DNA of 13,485 nucleotides, taken from assembly GCA_015487405.1 (NCBI GenBank), contig WFPV01000029.1:1-13485 (forward strand), written 5' to 3'. Position numbers and translations under genes: made by a program. The notes beneath the pieces were generated by a model. The model saw only the letters and a program-made list of their open reading frames with translations, made no database searches and was not told the origin of the DNA. Position 1 is the stretch's first letter. Every line of letters starts with the position of its first letter. This document shows positions 13,329 through 13,485 of this stretch, in pieces. Origin of the DNA: Aquifex sp. Its GTDB lineage: Bacteria > Aquificota > Aquificia > Aquificales > Aquificaceae.

Positions 13329-13335
13329 CCTCCTT
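13329..13335 (-). promoter_or_regulatory. Ribosome binding site AAGGAGG of soxB
   Basis: AAGGAGG stands 5 bases before the soxB ATG, a near-ideal site, in the 23-base gap after the soxX stop. Confidence 0.7.
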
Positions 13336-13346
13336 TTATTCAGATT

Positions 13347-13485
13347 TTATTTGTTTATTGGGCTTTCAGGGTCATGTAAGTAAGCTACAATATCTGCAAT
13401 TTCCTCAGGAGTGAGCAGTCCGTGGTATCCAAATCTGAACATCGTTGAACAGGGCACTTGAGACCAAGGGTTATAGATACGGTCA
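13347..13485 (-). CDS. soxX: SoxX cytochrome c, C-terminal fragment (5' part outside window)
   Basis: I translated this from the minus strand. It enters from the right edge and ends at a TAA at 13349-13347, leaving 45 complete residues. The visible part contains NPWSQVPCSTMFRFGYHGLL, then TPEEIADIVAYLHDPESPINK. This is the SoxX C-terminus: a Met within CSTM that would be the distal haem ligand, the LTPEEIADIVAYL helix, and the DPESP(V/I)NK tail typical of SoxX rather than of other cytochromes c. SoxX pairs with SoxA; the SoxAX complex oxidatively couples thiosulfate to the SoxY carrier cysteine. The haem-binding CxxCH must lie outside the window. It is 23 bases upstream of soxB in the same operon. 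Confidence 0.88.
   Translation of the reverse strand, partial: DRIYNPWSQVPCSTMFRFGYHGLLTPEEIADIVAYLHDPESPINK

Noticed and set aside
1..13485. CRISPR arrays, tRNA or rRNA genes, insertion sequences
   Set aside because: No regularly spaced repeats, no tRNA-like cloverleaf and no transposase motifs were noticed; nearly all the sequence is covered by genes.

Overview
The window looks like chromosomal DNA from a hyperthermophilic, sulfur-oxidising bacterium of the Aquificaceae (Aquifex or a close relative). The evidence is a thiosulfate-oxidation (sox) cluster, Lys/Glu/Arg-rich proteins, very compact gene packing (no gap over about 100 bases, many 4-base stop/start overlaps) and moderate GC. This placement is inferred from gene content and style, not from a marker gene.

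Layout. (1) 1-2010, minus strand: three tightly packed genes for exported proteins. In transcription order they are a DUF4384-like protein, an unknown helical plus beta-sandwich protein, and a BON-like plus caspase-like (peptidase C14) protein cut by the window edge. Sampled stretches here are clearly more AT-rich than the sox genes. (2) 2055-2924, plus: EpmA/GenX, a lysyl-tRNA-synthetase-like enzyme. (3) 2913-4768, minus: an unknown 391-residue protein translationally coupled to a CinA-type protein that lacks the usual N-terminal domain. (4) 4817-5811, minus: two membrane proteins. (5) 5831-8220, plus: a YmdB-type metallophosphoesterase coupled to an exported lytic transglycosylase. (6) 8212-13485, minus: the 3' part of a sox operon, reading soxX (partial), soxB, two paralogous DUF302 proteins, a SoxH-like metallo-beta-lactamase-fold protein, an exported tandem rhodanese, and a DUF2203 protein.

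How the genes work together. SoxX (with SoxA, expected upstream outside the window) loads thiosulfate onto the SoxYZ carrier, and SoxB hydrolyses off sulfate. The next four genes all encode products with an export signal or membrane anchor. Three of them and soxB-soxX are nearly gapless, so they probably serve the same periplasmic sulfur chemistry: DUF302 proteins with a conserved cysteine pair, a Zn hydrolase and a sulfurtransferase. ymdB and slt overlap by four bases and form a separate unit. The best candidate for an undescribed system is the exported caspase/DUF4384 operon at the left edge; the DUF302 pair in the sox operon is second.

No tRNA, rRNA, CRISPR array, insertion sequence or convincing intrinsic terminator was seen. 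Several genes that start transcription units have a -10-like hexamer 3-8 bases before the ATG and no ribosome binding site, suggesting leaderless or near-leaderless mRNAs.
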